DNA of 35,713 bases from Actinomycetota bacterium (GTDB lineage Bacteria; Actinomycetota; Acidimicrobiia; IMCC26256; PALSA-555): positions 11,205 to 46,917 of the forward strand of contig PLJD01000040.1 of assembly GCA_003140175.1 (NCBI GenBank). Reading direction: 5' to 3'. The position numbers and the translations under genes were made by a program. Position 1 is the first letter of the stretch; the number at the start of each line of letters is the position of its first letter. Below the pieces are notes generated by a model. The model did not search any database, was not told the origin of the DNA, and saw only the letters and a program-made list of their open reading frames with translations. Of this stretch, positions 15,595 through 23,237 are shown one piece after another.

Positions 15595-15819
15595 ATGAAG
15601 ACGGTCCGAGTCGCACTTGTGGCAGGCATCGGTGTGCTGATCGCCGCCGCGCCGGCCGGTGCGGCCACCCCGATGCTCGCGAGCCAGAAATACCAGTGGT
15701 ACTACTGGACGGCGCCGATCCTCGCCCTGAGTGGCGTCGGCATGATCTTCTTTCTCTCCGGTGGCTACATCATGAAGGTGCTCTTTCCGAAGTACCGGGG
15801 TCGCAAGGTCAAGGAGTGA
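15595..15819 (+). CDS. Small secreted or membrane protein, conserved-type hypothetical
   Basis: A 74-residue protein from ATG 15595 (MKTVRVALVAGIGVLIAAAP). Residues 1-24 are a signal peptide or first membrane helix with a possible AGA-ATP cleavage site. Residues about 39-63 (TAPILALSGVGMIFFLSGGYIM) form a second helix followed by KVLFPKYRGRKVKE, a basic cytoplasmic-type tail. A very basic end after the last helix suggests it stays in the membrane. The family is not named; the gene sits between rsrA and the DUF2342 protease. Its stop overlaps the GTG of the DUF2342 gene by 4 bp (GTGA). Confidence 0.75.
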   Translation: MKTVRVALVAGIGVLIAAAPAGAATPMLASQKYQWYYWTAPILALSGVGMIFFLSGGYIMKVLFPKYRGRKVKE

Positions 15820-16922
15820 CTAGCGCCGCGCCCATCGGGACGGAACGGGCACCAGTTCCCGACCCCGTCGACTGGGCGTTGGCCTCCCGGGTGGCTCGGC
15901 GCGTCGCGGGCCGTGACCCGCTCGGCGACTCGTATCTGGCGGGGTCGTTGCGCTCCGACTTCGATGAGGTGACGCGTCACGCCGAGGAACTCGTCTCCGC
16001 CTACACCGGCTTGCACGCGCCGGGGCGCGCGACGGCCACCGTGTTGGACCGTTCCGGCTGGGTCGACGTGAACGTGGCGTCCATGCGTCGCCTGCTTGCC
16101 CCACTCACCGATCGAGTTGGGGAGCGGATGGCGCGCAGCCCGATCGCGCCGGTCGGTCGCTCGATTGCCGCGACCGAGCTCGGGGTCCTCCTCGGCTTCT
16201 TCTCGCAACGGGTGATCGGCCAGTACGACCTTCTCGTGCCCGAGGAGGGCGACTCGCAGGGCGACGCCGTCTACTACGTCGGACCGAACGTGCTCGGCCT
16301 CGAGAAGCGCTTCGCGTTCCGGCCTCGGGATTTTCGCCTCTGGGTGGCGATCCATGAGGTCACCCACCGCGCCCAGTTCTGCGGCATTCCCTGGATGCAC
16401 GACTACTTCCTCGAGCTGGTCGGCTCGGCGATGGGCATGGTCGACACGGACCCCCGGGCGATCGTGCGATCCCTGATGCGCGCCGTCGGCGAATTGCGCG
16501 AGGGTCGCAACCCCCTCGACGAGGGCGGCCTGGTGGCGCTGCTCGCCGACGACGAGCACCGCGACGTCCTGGGGCGGATCCAGGCGCTGATGTCGGTGCT
16601 TGAAGGACATGGGAATCGGGTCATGAACGAGCTCGGGAGGGTCCACGTCGCCGGCCAGGAGCGGATGGCGCGCGTGCTGCGGGCCCGGCGCGAGACCGCC
16701 GGCGTCACCGGCGCCCTGTACCGGATCCTGGGGCTCGACGCCAAGATGCGTCAATACGAGGTCGGCGAGCGCTTCATCGAGTCCGTGGAGGAGCAGGCCG
16801 GGCCGCGAGCGATCGACGCCGCATGGCGCGGCCCGGAGTGGCTTCCCCACCTCGACGAGCTGTCGGACCCCAGCGCCTGGCTGGCCCGCGTCGAGCGTGG
16901 GGAGCCCGTCCCGGCGATCTGA
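15816..16922 (+). CDS. DUF2342 zinc-dependent metalloprotease-like protein
   Basis: A 368-residue protein, GTG 15816 overlapping the previous stop by 4 bp. It holds HEVTH (His180, Glu181, His184) in the block WVAIHEVTHRAQFCGIPWM, the gluzincin-type zinc motif of the DUF2342 family (TIGR03624, also called a putative F420-biosynthesis-associated hydrolase). YDLLVPEEGD, AVYYVGPNVLGLEKRF and LGLDAKMRQYEVGERFIESV are further family blocks. The function is unproven. The gene precedes tilS and hpt here as in mycobacteria (Rv3626c). The length and complete motif indicate an intact gene. Confidence 0.9.
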   Translation: MTSAAPIGTERAPVPDPVDWALASRVARRVAGRDPLGDSYLAGSLRSDFDEVTRHAEELVSAYTGLHAPGRATATVLDRSGWVDVNVASMRRLLAPLTDRVGERMARSPIAPVGRSIAATELGVLLGFFSQRVIGQYDLLVPEEGDSQGDAVYYVGPNVLGLEKRFAFRPRDFRLWVAIHEVTHRAQFCGIPWMHDYFLELVGSAMGMVDTDPRAIVRSLMRAVGELREGRNPLDEGGLVALLADDEHRDVLGRIQALMSVLEGHGNRVMNELGRVHVAGQERMARVLRARRETAGVTGALYRILGLDAKMRQYEVGERFIESVEEQAGPRAIDAAWRGPEWLPHLDELSDPSAWLARVERGEPVPAI

Positions 16923-17838
16923 CTTGCTGGTCGAGGACCTCGGCCGTCGCCTCGTTGGGCTGCGCGACGCCGACCGTCCGGCGGTCGTGGCCTGCTCGGG
17001 AGGTCCCGACTCCCTCGCGCTCTTGATCCTCGCGGTGGGAGCGTCGCTGGAGCCGATTGCGGTCCACGTCGACCACGGGCTGCGCGACGGCAGCGACGCC
17101 GAGTCGGAGGTGGTCGCCGACGTCGCGGCCCGCTTCGAGGTCCCGTTCGTCGCGGAGACCGCCCACGTCGAGGCGGGCCCGAACCTTGAGGCCCGAGCGC
17201 GCCAGGCCCGGTACGCGGCCCTGGAGCGGACTCGCCGCGCGCGGGGCGCACCCGTCGTCCTCGTTGCGCACACTGCCGACGACCAGGCCGAGACGGTGCT
17301 GCTGAATCTCTTGCGGGGTGGGGCGTCGGCGGGTCTGGGGGGAATGCCCGAGCGCCGCGGGACGCTGGTCCGCCCGCTCCTCGGCGTGCGGCGGGCCGAG
17401 ACCGAGGCGTTGTGCGCCGAGGTGGGCCTCGTCCCGGTCCGAGATCCCACGAACGACGACACCCGCCTGCGTCGGAACTGGATCCGCCACGACGTCGTGC
17501 CGTTGCTCAGCGCCGGCGCGGCCCGCGACGTCGTACCGATCCTGAGCCGACAGGCGGCGCTGTTCCGCGCCGAGTCGGAGTTCCTCGACGAGTTGGCCCG
17601 AGCGTCCTGGTCGCCCGACGGGACCGCTTCGAGCGTCGAGCTGCGGCGCCTGCCGACGGTGCTGGCCCGCCGCGCGGTGCGCCTGTGGCTTGGGCCGCCG
17701 CCACCCTCACTCGCTGACGTTGAGCGTGTCCTCGCCGTGGCCGGCGGCGAGTGCCGGGCCACCGAGGTCGCCGGCGGCCGCCGGGTGTGGCGCAGTCGAG
17801 GCCGGCTCCACGCTGAGCGCGGTACCGTCACGCCGTGA
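16897..17838 (+). CDS. tilS: tRNA(Ile)-lysidine synthetase
   Basis: A 313-residue TilS, the short actinobacterial form. It converts C34 of the CAU-anticodon tRNA-Ile to lysidine using ATP and lysine, so the tRNA reads AUA. The PP-loop SGGPDS is at residues 34-39 (ACSGGPDSLALL), followed by HVDHGLRDGSDAE and VAHTADDQAET, both part of the ATP site. GTG 16897 is used as the start and lies inside the preceding gene (26-bp overlap); TTG 16924 is possible instead. The last bases overlap hpt by 4 bp. There is no C-terminal TilS extension domain, which is usual in this group. Confidence 0.92.
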   Translation: MGSPSRRSDLLVEDLGRRLVGLRDADRPAVVACSGGPDSLALLILAVGASLEPIAVHVDHGLRDGSDAESEVVADVAARFEVPFVAETAHVEAGPNLEARARQARYAALERTRRARGAPVVLVAHTADDQAETVLLNLLRGGASAGLGGMPERRGTLVRPLLGVRRAETEALCAEVGLVPVRDPTNDDTRLRRNWIRHDVVPLLSAGAARDVVPILSRQAALFRAESEFLDELARASWSPDGTASSVELRRLPTVLARRAVRLWLGPPPPSLADVERVLAVAGGECRATEVAGGRRVWRSRGRLHAERGTVTP

Positions 17839-18434
17839 GCGACGCCGCCCCCTCGGGCGCCCGGGAGGGACTCACCGAGCACCGCGACGCTCGATGGGGT
17901 GCGGAGCATCTCGGGACGGTGGTCGTCAGCGAGGACGACTTGATGACCCGGATCGCCGCCCTCGGACGGGAGATCACCGCCGACTACGAGTCGCGCTCGC
18001 CGCTGCTGGTGGGGGTGCTGAAGGGCGCGTGCATGTTCATGAGTGACCTGGCCCGCGCGATCGACCTCCCCGTCGAGTTCGACTTCATGGCGGTGTCGTC
18101 CTACGGGTCAGCGACGCGCACCAGCGGCGTGGTGCGGATCATCAAGGACCTCGACCTCGACCTGACCGGGCGCGACGTGCTCATCGTCGAGGACATCGTC
18201 GACTCGGGACTCACCCTGCAGTATCTGCGGAAGAACCTGGCCGCCCGGGGGCCCAACTCGTTGGAGGTGTGCGCCCTGCTCGTCAAGGAGGGCCTCCAGA
18301 AAGTGGAGTTGGATCTGCGCTACGTCGGGTTCCGCATACCGCCCGATTTCGTCGTCGGCTACGGCCTCGACGTCAGCGAGCGCTTCCGGAACGTCCCCCA
18401 GATCCATGAGTACCTGGGCTCGGATCCCGCGTAG
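17835..18434 (+). CDS. hpt: Hypoxanthine phosphoribosyltransferase
   Basis: A 199-residue purine salvage enzyme that joins hypoxanthine or guanine to PRPP to give IMP or GMP. The PRPP-binding motif is VLIVEDIVDSGLT (115-127), LLVGVLKGACMFMSDLARAI is the N-terminal block for pyrophosphate binding, and VSSYGSATRTSGVVRI is the flexible loop. YVGFRIPPDFVVGYGLD is the purine-contact region. GTG 17835 overlaps tilS by 4 bp. It has the usual length. Position between tilS and ftsH matches other actinobacteria. Confidence 0.94.
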   Translation: MSDAAPSGAREGLTEHRDARWGAEHLGTVVVSEDDLMTRIAALGREITADYESRSPLLVGVLKGACMFMSDLARAIDLPVEFDFMAVSSYGSATRTSGVVRIIKDLDLDLTGRDVLIVEDIVDSGLTLQYLRKNLAARGPNSLEVCALLVKEGLQKVELDLRYVGFRIPPDFVVGYGLDVSERFRNVPQIHEYLGSDPA

Positions 18435-18446
18435 CCTGGGCGGGCT

Positions 18447-20324
18447 CTGAGCAAGCTTCGTCGCAGTCTCCCGGTCGGGATCGTCGTCGCGGTCCTCGTT
18501 GGCTTCCTCGCGTTCCATTTCTTGGATCGGGGGACGTCTCGCACCGCGCTGTCGCTGAACCAGTTCGGCTCCCGACTGCATGGCCATTCCGTCCGCCAGG
18601 TCACCCTGTTGGACAAGGACCACGCCCTGCAGGGCACCCTCGCCGACGGGACGAACTTCTCGGTCGGGTTCCCGTCTGGGTACACCGACACCATTACGAA
18701 GCAGATCGTCGCGGCGAAGGTCCCCCAGTTCTCGGTCGACAGCCAGAAGAGCAACCCGTGGTTGAGTGCCCTGCTGGATGCGTTGCCGTTCGTGGTGATC
18801 CTCGCCCTGGTGTTGTTCCTGCTCTCTCGCGCCCAAGGATCCCGGGGGGTGATGAGCTTCGGGCGCTCCGGGGCCAAGGCGTTCTCGAAGGATCAGCCGA
18901 CGTCGACGTTCGCGGACGTGGCCGGGCTCGACGAGGCGGTCGCCGAGTTGCGCGAGATCGAGCAGTTCCTCGAGGACCCGGCCCGGTTCCGCGAGATGGG
19001 CGCCAAGATCCCGAAAGGCGTGTTGCTGTACGGGCCGCCCGGGACGGGCAAGACGCTGCTCGCCCGAGCGGTGGCGGGGGAAGCCGGCGTGCCGTTCTTC
19101 TCGATCAGCGGCTCGGAGTTCGTCGAGATGTTCGTCGGGGTCGGAGCCTCCCGAGTCCGGGACCTCTTCGAGCAGGCCAAGTCCGCCGCGCCGGCGATCG
19201 TCTTCGTCGACGAGATCGACGCGGTCGGCCGGCACCGCGGCGCCGGGGTCGGCGGCGGGCACGACGAGCGGGAGCAGACCCTCAACCAGCTGCTCGTCGA
19301 GATGGACGGCTTCGACCAGCGCAGCGGTGTCATCCTGCTCGCCTCCACGAACCGTCCCGACATCCTCGACCCCGCCCTGTTGCGCCCGGGCCGCTTCGAC
19401 CGTCAGGTCGTGGTCGACCGACCCGACCTCTTGGGCCGCAAGGCGATCCTCGCCGTCCACGCCGCGGAGAAACCCCTCGCCGCCGGGGTCGACCTTGACG
19501 TCATCGCTCGACGCACCGCGGGGTTCACCGGCGCCGACCTCGCCAACCTCTTGAACGAGGCGGCGCTGCTCGCGGCCCGCCACGGTCTGAGCTCCATCGG
19601 GCTGCCGCAGCTGGAGGAGGCAACCGAGCGCGTCATGGCGGGCCCGGAACGCCGCAGCCGCGTCATCTCCGAACGAGAGCGTCGGATCATCGCCTACCAC
19701 GAGGGCGGCCATGCCCTCGTCGCGCACGCGTTGCCGCACACCGACCCGGTGCACAAGGTGTCGATCATCCCCCGGGGCCGCGCCCTGGGCTACACGCTGA
19801 CCCTCCCGACCGAGGACAAGTTCCTCGTCACCCGAGACGAGCTGACCGACGAGCTCGCGTTGCTCCTGGGAGGTCGAAGCGCCGAGGAGCTGGTCTTCGA
19901 CGACCCCACCACCGGCGCGCAGAACGACATCGATCACGCCACGACCATCGCCCGCCAGATGGTCACCGAATACGGCATGAGCTCCGAGCTGGGGCCGGTC
20001 CGGCTGGGCCAGCCCCACGGCGAGGTGTTTCTCGGCCGTGACTTCGCGACGAGCCCGGACTACTCCGAGGAGGTCGCGGCCCGCATCGACGAAGAGGTGC
20101 GGCGCCTCGTCGAGAGCGCCCACACGGTGGCCCGCGACATCATCGAGACGAACCGGCCGGTGCTCGACCGCCTCGCCGCCGAGCTAGTCGAGCACGAGAC
20201 GATCGACGTGGATCAGGTGCGCGAGATCTTCGCGCCGGTGCAGCCCTTCGCGAGGGGCGGCGTCGGCCGCCCCAGCGCGGTGGCGGCGACCGAGCCGATC
20301 GCGTCGCCCCGGAGGCCGCGGTGA
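18447..20324 (+). CDS. ftsH: ATP-dependent zinc metalloprotease FtsH
   Basis: A membrane AAA+ protease that degrades damaged membrane and regulatory proteins. Two helices flank a short extracellular domain: TM1 ([18 protein letters not shown]) and TM2 ([18 protein letters not shown], about 108-127). The AAA domain has Walker A GPPGTGKT (196-203), Walker B IVFVDEID and the SRH block [18 protein letters not shown]. The zinc site is H418-EGG-H422 (YHEGGHAL). From TTG 18522, the first standard start, TM1 would be missing. The frame is open back to the hpt stop and the only sensible upstream start is CTG 18447, giving 625 residues. The stop overlaps folE by 4 bp. Confidence 0.93.
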   Translation: MSKLRRSLPVGIVVAVLVGFLAFHFLDRGTSRTALSLNQFGSRLHGHSVRQVTLLDKDHALQGTLADGTNFSVGFPSGYTDTITKQIVAAKVPQFSVDSQKSNPWLSALLDALPFVVILALVLFLLSRAQGSRGVMSFGRSGAKAFSKDQPTSTFADVAGLDEAVAELREIEQFLEDPARFREMGAKIPKGVLLYGPPGTGKTLLARAVAGEAGVPFFSISGSEFVEMFVGVGASRVRDLFEQAKSAAPAIVFVDEIDAVGRHRGAGVGGGHDEREQTLNQLLVEMDGFDQRSGVILLASTNRPDILDPALLRPGRFDRQVVVDRPDLLGRKAILAVHAAEKPLAAGVDLDVIARRTAGFTGADLANLLNEAALLAARHGLSSIGLPQLEEATERVMAGPERRSRVISERERRIIAYHEGGHALVAHALPHTDPVHKVSIIPRGRALGYTLTLPTEDKFLVTRDELTDELALLLGGRSAEELVFDDPTTGAQNDIDHATTIARQMVTEYGMSSELGPVRLGQPHGEVFLGRDFATSPDYSEEVAARIDEEVRRLVESAHTVARDIIETNRPVLDRLAAELVEHETIDVDQVREIFAPVQPFARGGVGRPSAVAATEPIASPRRPR

Positions 20325-20929
20325 GCGACCCGGACCGCGAGCCCGGCGTGGAGATGGACCTAGGTCGCATCGAGCGGGCGGTGCGCGAGATCCTCGAGGC
20401 GATCGGCGAGGACCCCGACCGCGACGGCCTGACCCGCACCCCCGAGCGGGTGGCGCGCATGTATGCCGAGATATTCGGCGGGCTCCACGAGGACCCGGCC
20501 CGCCATCTCACCGTGACCTTCGAGGCCGAACATGACGAGATGGTGTTGGTCCGCGACATCCCCCTCTACGGGGCGTGCGAGCACCACCTGATCCCGTTCG
20601 CGGGTCGGGCCCACGTCGCGTACATCCCCGGGCCCGACGGGCGCATCACCGGTCTCTCGAAGATCGCGCGGCTCGTGGAAGGCTTCGCCCGTCGCCCCCA
20701 AGTCCAAGAGCGCCTCACGACCCAGATCGCCGACGCGCTCGCCTTGGTTCTCCAGCCCGACGGTGTGCTGGTCATGATTGAGGCGGAGCATCTCTGTATG
20801 TCGATGCGCGGGGTGAAGAAACCGGGCTCCTTGACGGTGACGTCGGCGGTGCGGGGTCTGTTCAAGACGAACCCGGCGACGCGAGCCGAGGCGTTGAGCC
20901 TCATCACCTCGCCCGGGAACCGTCTGTAG
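20321..20929 (+). CDS. folE: GTP cyclohydrolase I
   Basis: A 202-residue enzyme that turns GTP into dihydroneopterin triphosphate, the first step of folate synthesis. Zinc ligands Cys86, His89 ([10 protein letters not shown]) and Cys159 ([10 protein letters not shown]) are all present. Further blocks are [36 protein letters not shown] and [11 protein letters not shown], all typical of FolE type I. GTG 20321 overlaps ftsH by 4 bp. Its end is followed by a hairpin (20937-20956) and then a promoter for folP, so folE may be the last gene of its transcript. Confidence 0.96.
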   Translation: MSDPDREPGVEMDLGRIERAVREILEAIGEDPDRDGLTRTPERVARMYAEIFGGLHEDPARHLTVTFEAEHDEMVLVRDIPLYGACEHHLIPFAGRAHVAYIPGPDGRITGLSKIARLVEGFARRPQVQERLTTQIADALALVLQPDGVLVMIEAEHLCMSMRGVKKPGSLTVTSAVRGLFKTNPATRAEALSLITSPGNRL

Positions 20930-20936
20930 GCCCCGG

Positions 20937-20956
20937 CTGGCCTCGGCGCAGGCCAG
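20937..20956 (+). terminator. Hairpin between folE and folP
   Basis: CTGGCCT (20937-20943) and AGGCCAG (20950-20956) form a 7-bp stem with a 6-nt loop. There is no T-run. It lies just after the folE stop and before the folP -10 element. Confidence 0.4.
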
Positions 20957-20968
20957 AGCAGTCGCCGG

Positions 20969-20974
20969 TACGAT
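20969..20974 (+). promoter_or_regulatory. -10 element (TACGAT) for leaderless folP
   Basis: TACGAT is 6 nt before GTG 20981 and fits TANNNT. This spacing suggests a leaderless transcript starting at folP. Confidence 0.5.
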
Positions 20975-20980
20975 CCGCAG

Positions 20981-21832
20981 GTGTTTACCTGGGCAGCCGT
21001 CTCCGCCGACCATCCCGGGGTGATGGGGATCGTCAACGTGACACCCGATTCGTTCTCCGACGGTGGTCGTTACCTCAGCGCCGACGCGGCGGTCACGCAC
21101 GGTCGCGCCCTGGTCGCGGCCGGGGCCACGCTGCTCGACGTTGGGGGTGAATCGACCCGACCCGGCGCCCGCCCGGTTGAGGAAGCCGAGGAACGCCGCC
21201 GTGTCGTGCCGGTGATCGAGGGCCTGGTCGGCGAAGTCGAGGTCCCGGTCAGTGTCGACACGACGAAGCCGACCGTCGCCGCCGCGGCCCTCGACGCCGG
21301 CGCGATGATCGTCAACGACGTCTCGGCCGGCCGTCTCCACCCCGCGATTCTTGAAGTGGTCGCCGACCGACGCGCCGGGTACGTCGTGATGCACATGCAA
21401 GGCGAGCCCCGCACGATGCAGCACGACCCGCGCTACGACGACGTGGTCGCCGAGGTGGGCGACTTCCTCGTCGAGCGCCTCGGGACGGCCCGAGGAGCGG
21501 GGATCGACGAGGCGTCGCTGGCCGCCGACCCGGGGATCGGCTTCGGCAAGACCGCGGCCCACAACCTGCGCCTCCTCGCCGACCTTCCCGCGTTGTGCGA
21601 CCGGGTGGGGGTCCCGGTCCTGGTCGGCCCGTCGCGCAAGCGTTTCTTGGGTGCGCTCCTCGCCGACGTGGCGGGAACCCAGGGGGAACCCCCGCCCGAC
21701 CAGCGCGACGACGCCACGTTGGCCACCGTGGTGTGGGCGCTGGACCACGGGGCGCGCATCGTGCGCGTCCACGATGCGCAGGGCGCGGCGCGAGCCGCGA
21801 CGCTGCTCCACGCGATGCGCGAGGCGGCATAA
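20981..21832 (+). CDS. folP: Dihydropteroate synthase
   Basis: A 283-residue DHPS, joining dihydropterin pyrophosphate to p-aminobenzoate, the target of sulfonamides. GIVNVTPDSFSDGG (16-29) is the pterin/metal motif, GGESTRPGA (55-63) is a conserved loop, VSVDTTKP and ADPGIGFGKT follow, and VGPSRKRFLG is the sulfa-contact loop. Start GTG 20981 with a leaderless -10. TAA overlaps the ATG of the next gene by one base (TAATG). The protein is full length and all active-site blocks are there. Confidence 0.96.
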   Translation: MFTWAAVSADHPGVMGIVNVTPDSFSDGGRYLSADAAVTHGRALVAAGATLLDVGGESTRPGARPVEEAEERRRVVPVIEGLVGEVEVPVSVDTTKPTVAAAALDAGAMIVNDVSAGRLHPAILEVVADRRAGYVVMHMQGEPRTMQHDPRYDDVVAEVGDFLVERLGTARGAGIDEASLAADPGIGFGKTAAHNLRLLADLPALCDRVGVPVLVGPSRKRFLGALLADVAGTQGEPPPDQRDDATLATVVWALDHGARIVRVHDAQGAARAATLLHAMREAA

Positions 21833-22359
21833 TGCGCGGCCGCTGGGCGCAAGGACTCGAGCCGCGCGGGTTCACCTGGGTCATCAAGGACCGCCTGGCC
21901 GCCTCGGAACGTCCGGGCGGCTTCGCCCGCAACCACCGCAAGGTGCGCCGCCAAGAAGAGCTGATCTGGCTGGCCGGCAACGGGTTCACGCACGTGCTCT
22001 CGCTGCTCGAGTCGCCCCACAACCTCCACGCCTACGACGAGGCGAAGATCGCCTACGAGCACCTGCCCCTCGGTCGCCGCGACGAGTGGTCGAGCCGCCT
22101 GCCGGTCGTGTACTCGACCCTGAAGAGCTGGCTCGACGACCCGTCCGAGCGGGTCCTCATCCACCACGAGGAGTTCGGCGAGCGGCTCCTCGGCGTCCTC
22201 GCCGGCTACCTGCTGTTCGCGGGGGTCGTCGACGACGGTTCGCACACCATCGTGCTCATCGAGAAGCTCACCGGCCGCCAGCTCGGCGCTCCTGGGCGCG
22301 AGGTGGTGGCCGCCACCATCGACGAGGGTCTCGCGGGCGCGGGCGCCACCGCCCGCTGA
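21832..22359 (+). CDS. Dual-specificity phosphatase-like protein with altered active site
   Basis: A 175-residue protein from ATG 21832, one base into the folP stop. The fold pattern is that of a small dual-specificity/protein tyrosine phosphatase: FTWVIKDRLAASERPGG, NGFTHVLSLLE, and AYEHLPLGRRDEW (Asp84 may be the general acid). The signature loop HCX5R reads HHEEFGER at residues 111-118: His111, Arg118 and spacing are kept but the nucleophilic Cys is His112. This would abolish normal catalysis, so it may be a phospho-ligand sensor or use a different chemistry. It lies inside the folate operon between folP and folB. Assignment to the phosphatase fold is by pattern, not by search. Confidence 0.75.
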   Translation: MRGRWAQGLEPRGFTWVIKDRLAASERPGGFARNHRKVRRQEELIWLAGNGFTHVLSLLESPHNLHAYDEAKIAYEHLPLGRRDEWSSRLPVVYSTLKSWLDDPSERVLIHHEEFGERLLGVLAGYLLFAGVVDDGSHTIVLIEKLTGRQLGAPGREVVAATIDEGLAGAGATAR

Positions 22360-22370
22360 GCATCGCCGTC

Positions 22371-22721
22371 ATGGACCGGATCGTGATCGCAGGCCTGCGC
22401 GAGCTGGGGGTGCACGGCGTCCTCGCTGAGGAGCAGACGCGCCCCCAACCGTTCGAAGTCGACGTCGAGCTGAGCGTCGATGTCTCCGACGCCGGCGCCA
22501 GCGACGCGCTCGAGGACACGGTGGACTACGCGGCGGTGGCCGAGGCGGTGAGCCGCGTGGTGCGCTCCGAGCGCTACCAGCTCCTGGAGCGGCTCGCCAC
22601 GCGAATCGCCGAGGTGTGTCGAGTCGACGAGCGCGTCGTGGCCGTGGCCGTCATCGTCCGCAAGCTGCACCCACCGGTGCGCGCGATGGTCGACCACGTG
22701 GCGGTCCGCATCGAACGGTGA
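22371..22721 (+). CDS. folB: Dihydroneopterin aldolase
   Basis: A 116-residue DHNA, which cleaves dihydroneopterin to hydroxymethyldihydropterin and glycolaldehyde. The block GLRELGVHGVLAEEQTRPQPFEVDVEL includes the conserved Glu pair. DTVDYAAVAEAV and LLERLATRIA (Glu73) are the pterin-contact segments, and VIVRKLHPPV contains the catalytic Lys98. ATG 22371 is 11 bp after the phosphatase-like gene. GTG of folK overlaps the stop by 4 bp. Typical length for FolB. Confidence 0.94.
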   Translation: MDRIVIAGLRELGVHGVLAEEQTRPQPFEVDVELSVDVSDAGASDALEDTVDYAAVAEAVSRVVRSERYQLLERLATRIAEVCRVDERVVAVAVIVRKLHPPVRAMVDHVAVRIER

Positions 22722-23197
22722 CGCCCCACCGCGCGTACCTCGGGATCGGGTCGAACCTCGGAGACCGGCTCGGTCACCTCCAACGCGCCGTCCTCGGCCT
22801 CGCCGCCGCCGACGGCGTCACCGTCGTCGCAGTGTCCCCCGTGTACGAGACCGCGCCGGTCGGCGGACCAGCCCAACCCGACTACCTGAACGCGGTCGTC
22901 GGCCTCGACACCGACGGCAGTCCCCGCCACCTGCTCGACCTCGCCCAGAGCCTCGAAGCCGCCGCCGGCCGGGTGCGCGCCCAGCATTGGGGCCCCCGCA
23001 CGCTCGACGTCGACATCCTCGTGGTCGGCGACGAAACGGTCCACGAGGCCGACCTCGAGGTCCCCCACCCCAGGCTCCGGGACCGGGGCTTCGTGCTGGC
23101 TCCCCTCGGCGACCTCGACCCGGACGTCGCGGGTCCCGCCCCGGGCGACGGGTGGCCCGGGGTCCGACGCACCGACCTAGTCTTGACCTTGCCCTGA
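22718..23197 (+). CDS. folK: 2-amino-4-hydroxy-6-hydroxymethyldihydropteridine pyrophosphokinase
   Basis: A 159-residue HPPK, transferring pyrophosphate from ATP to hydroxymethyldihydropterin, the substrate of FolP. LGIGSNLGDR (8-17), SPVYETAPVGG, RTLDVDIL with Asp96 and Asp98 as magnesium ligands, and VPHPRLRDRGFVLAPLGDLDP cover the whole active site. GTG 22718 overlaps folB by 4 bp (GTGA). With folE, folP and folB this completes most of the pterin branch in one place. A weak CCCC/GGGG hairpin lies at 23207-23219 after the stop. Confidence 0.95.
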   Translation: MTPHRAYLGIGSNLGDRLGHLQRAVLGLAAADGVTVVAVSPVYETAPVGGPAQPDYLNAVVGLDTDGSPRHLLDLAQSLEAAAGRVRAQHWGPRTLDVDILVVGDETVHEADLEVPHPRLRDRGFVLAPLGDLDPDVAGPAPGDGWPGVRRTDLVLTLP

Positions 23198-23237
23198 CGA
23201 CCGGCACCCCTTCTCGGGGGCTGGATCGAGAGGTCAG

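Noticed and set aside
18108..20123. Very long minus-strand open frame opposite ftsH
   Set aside because: It is a shadow frame produced by the high GC third-position bias of ftsH; it has no family motifs and the plus strand encodes a clear FtsH.
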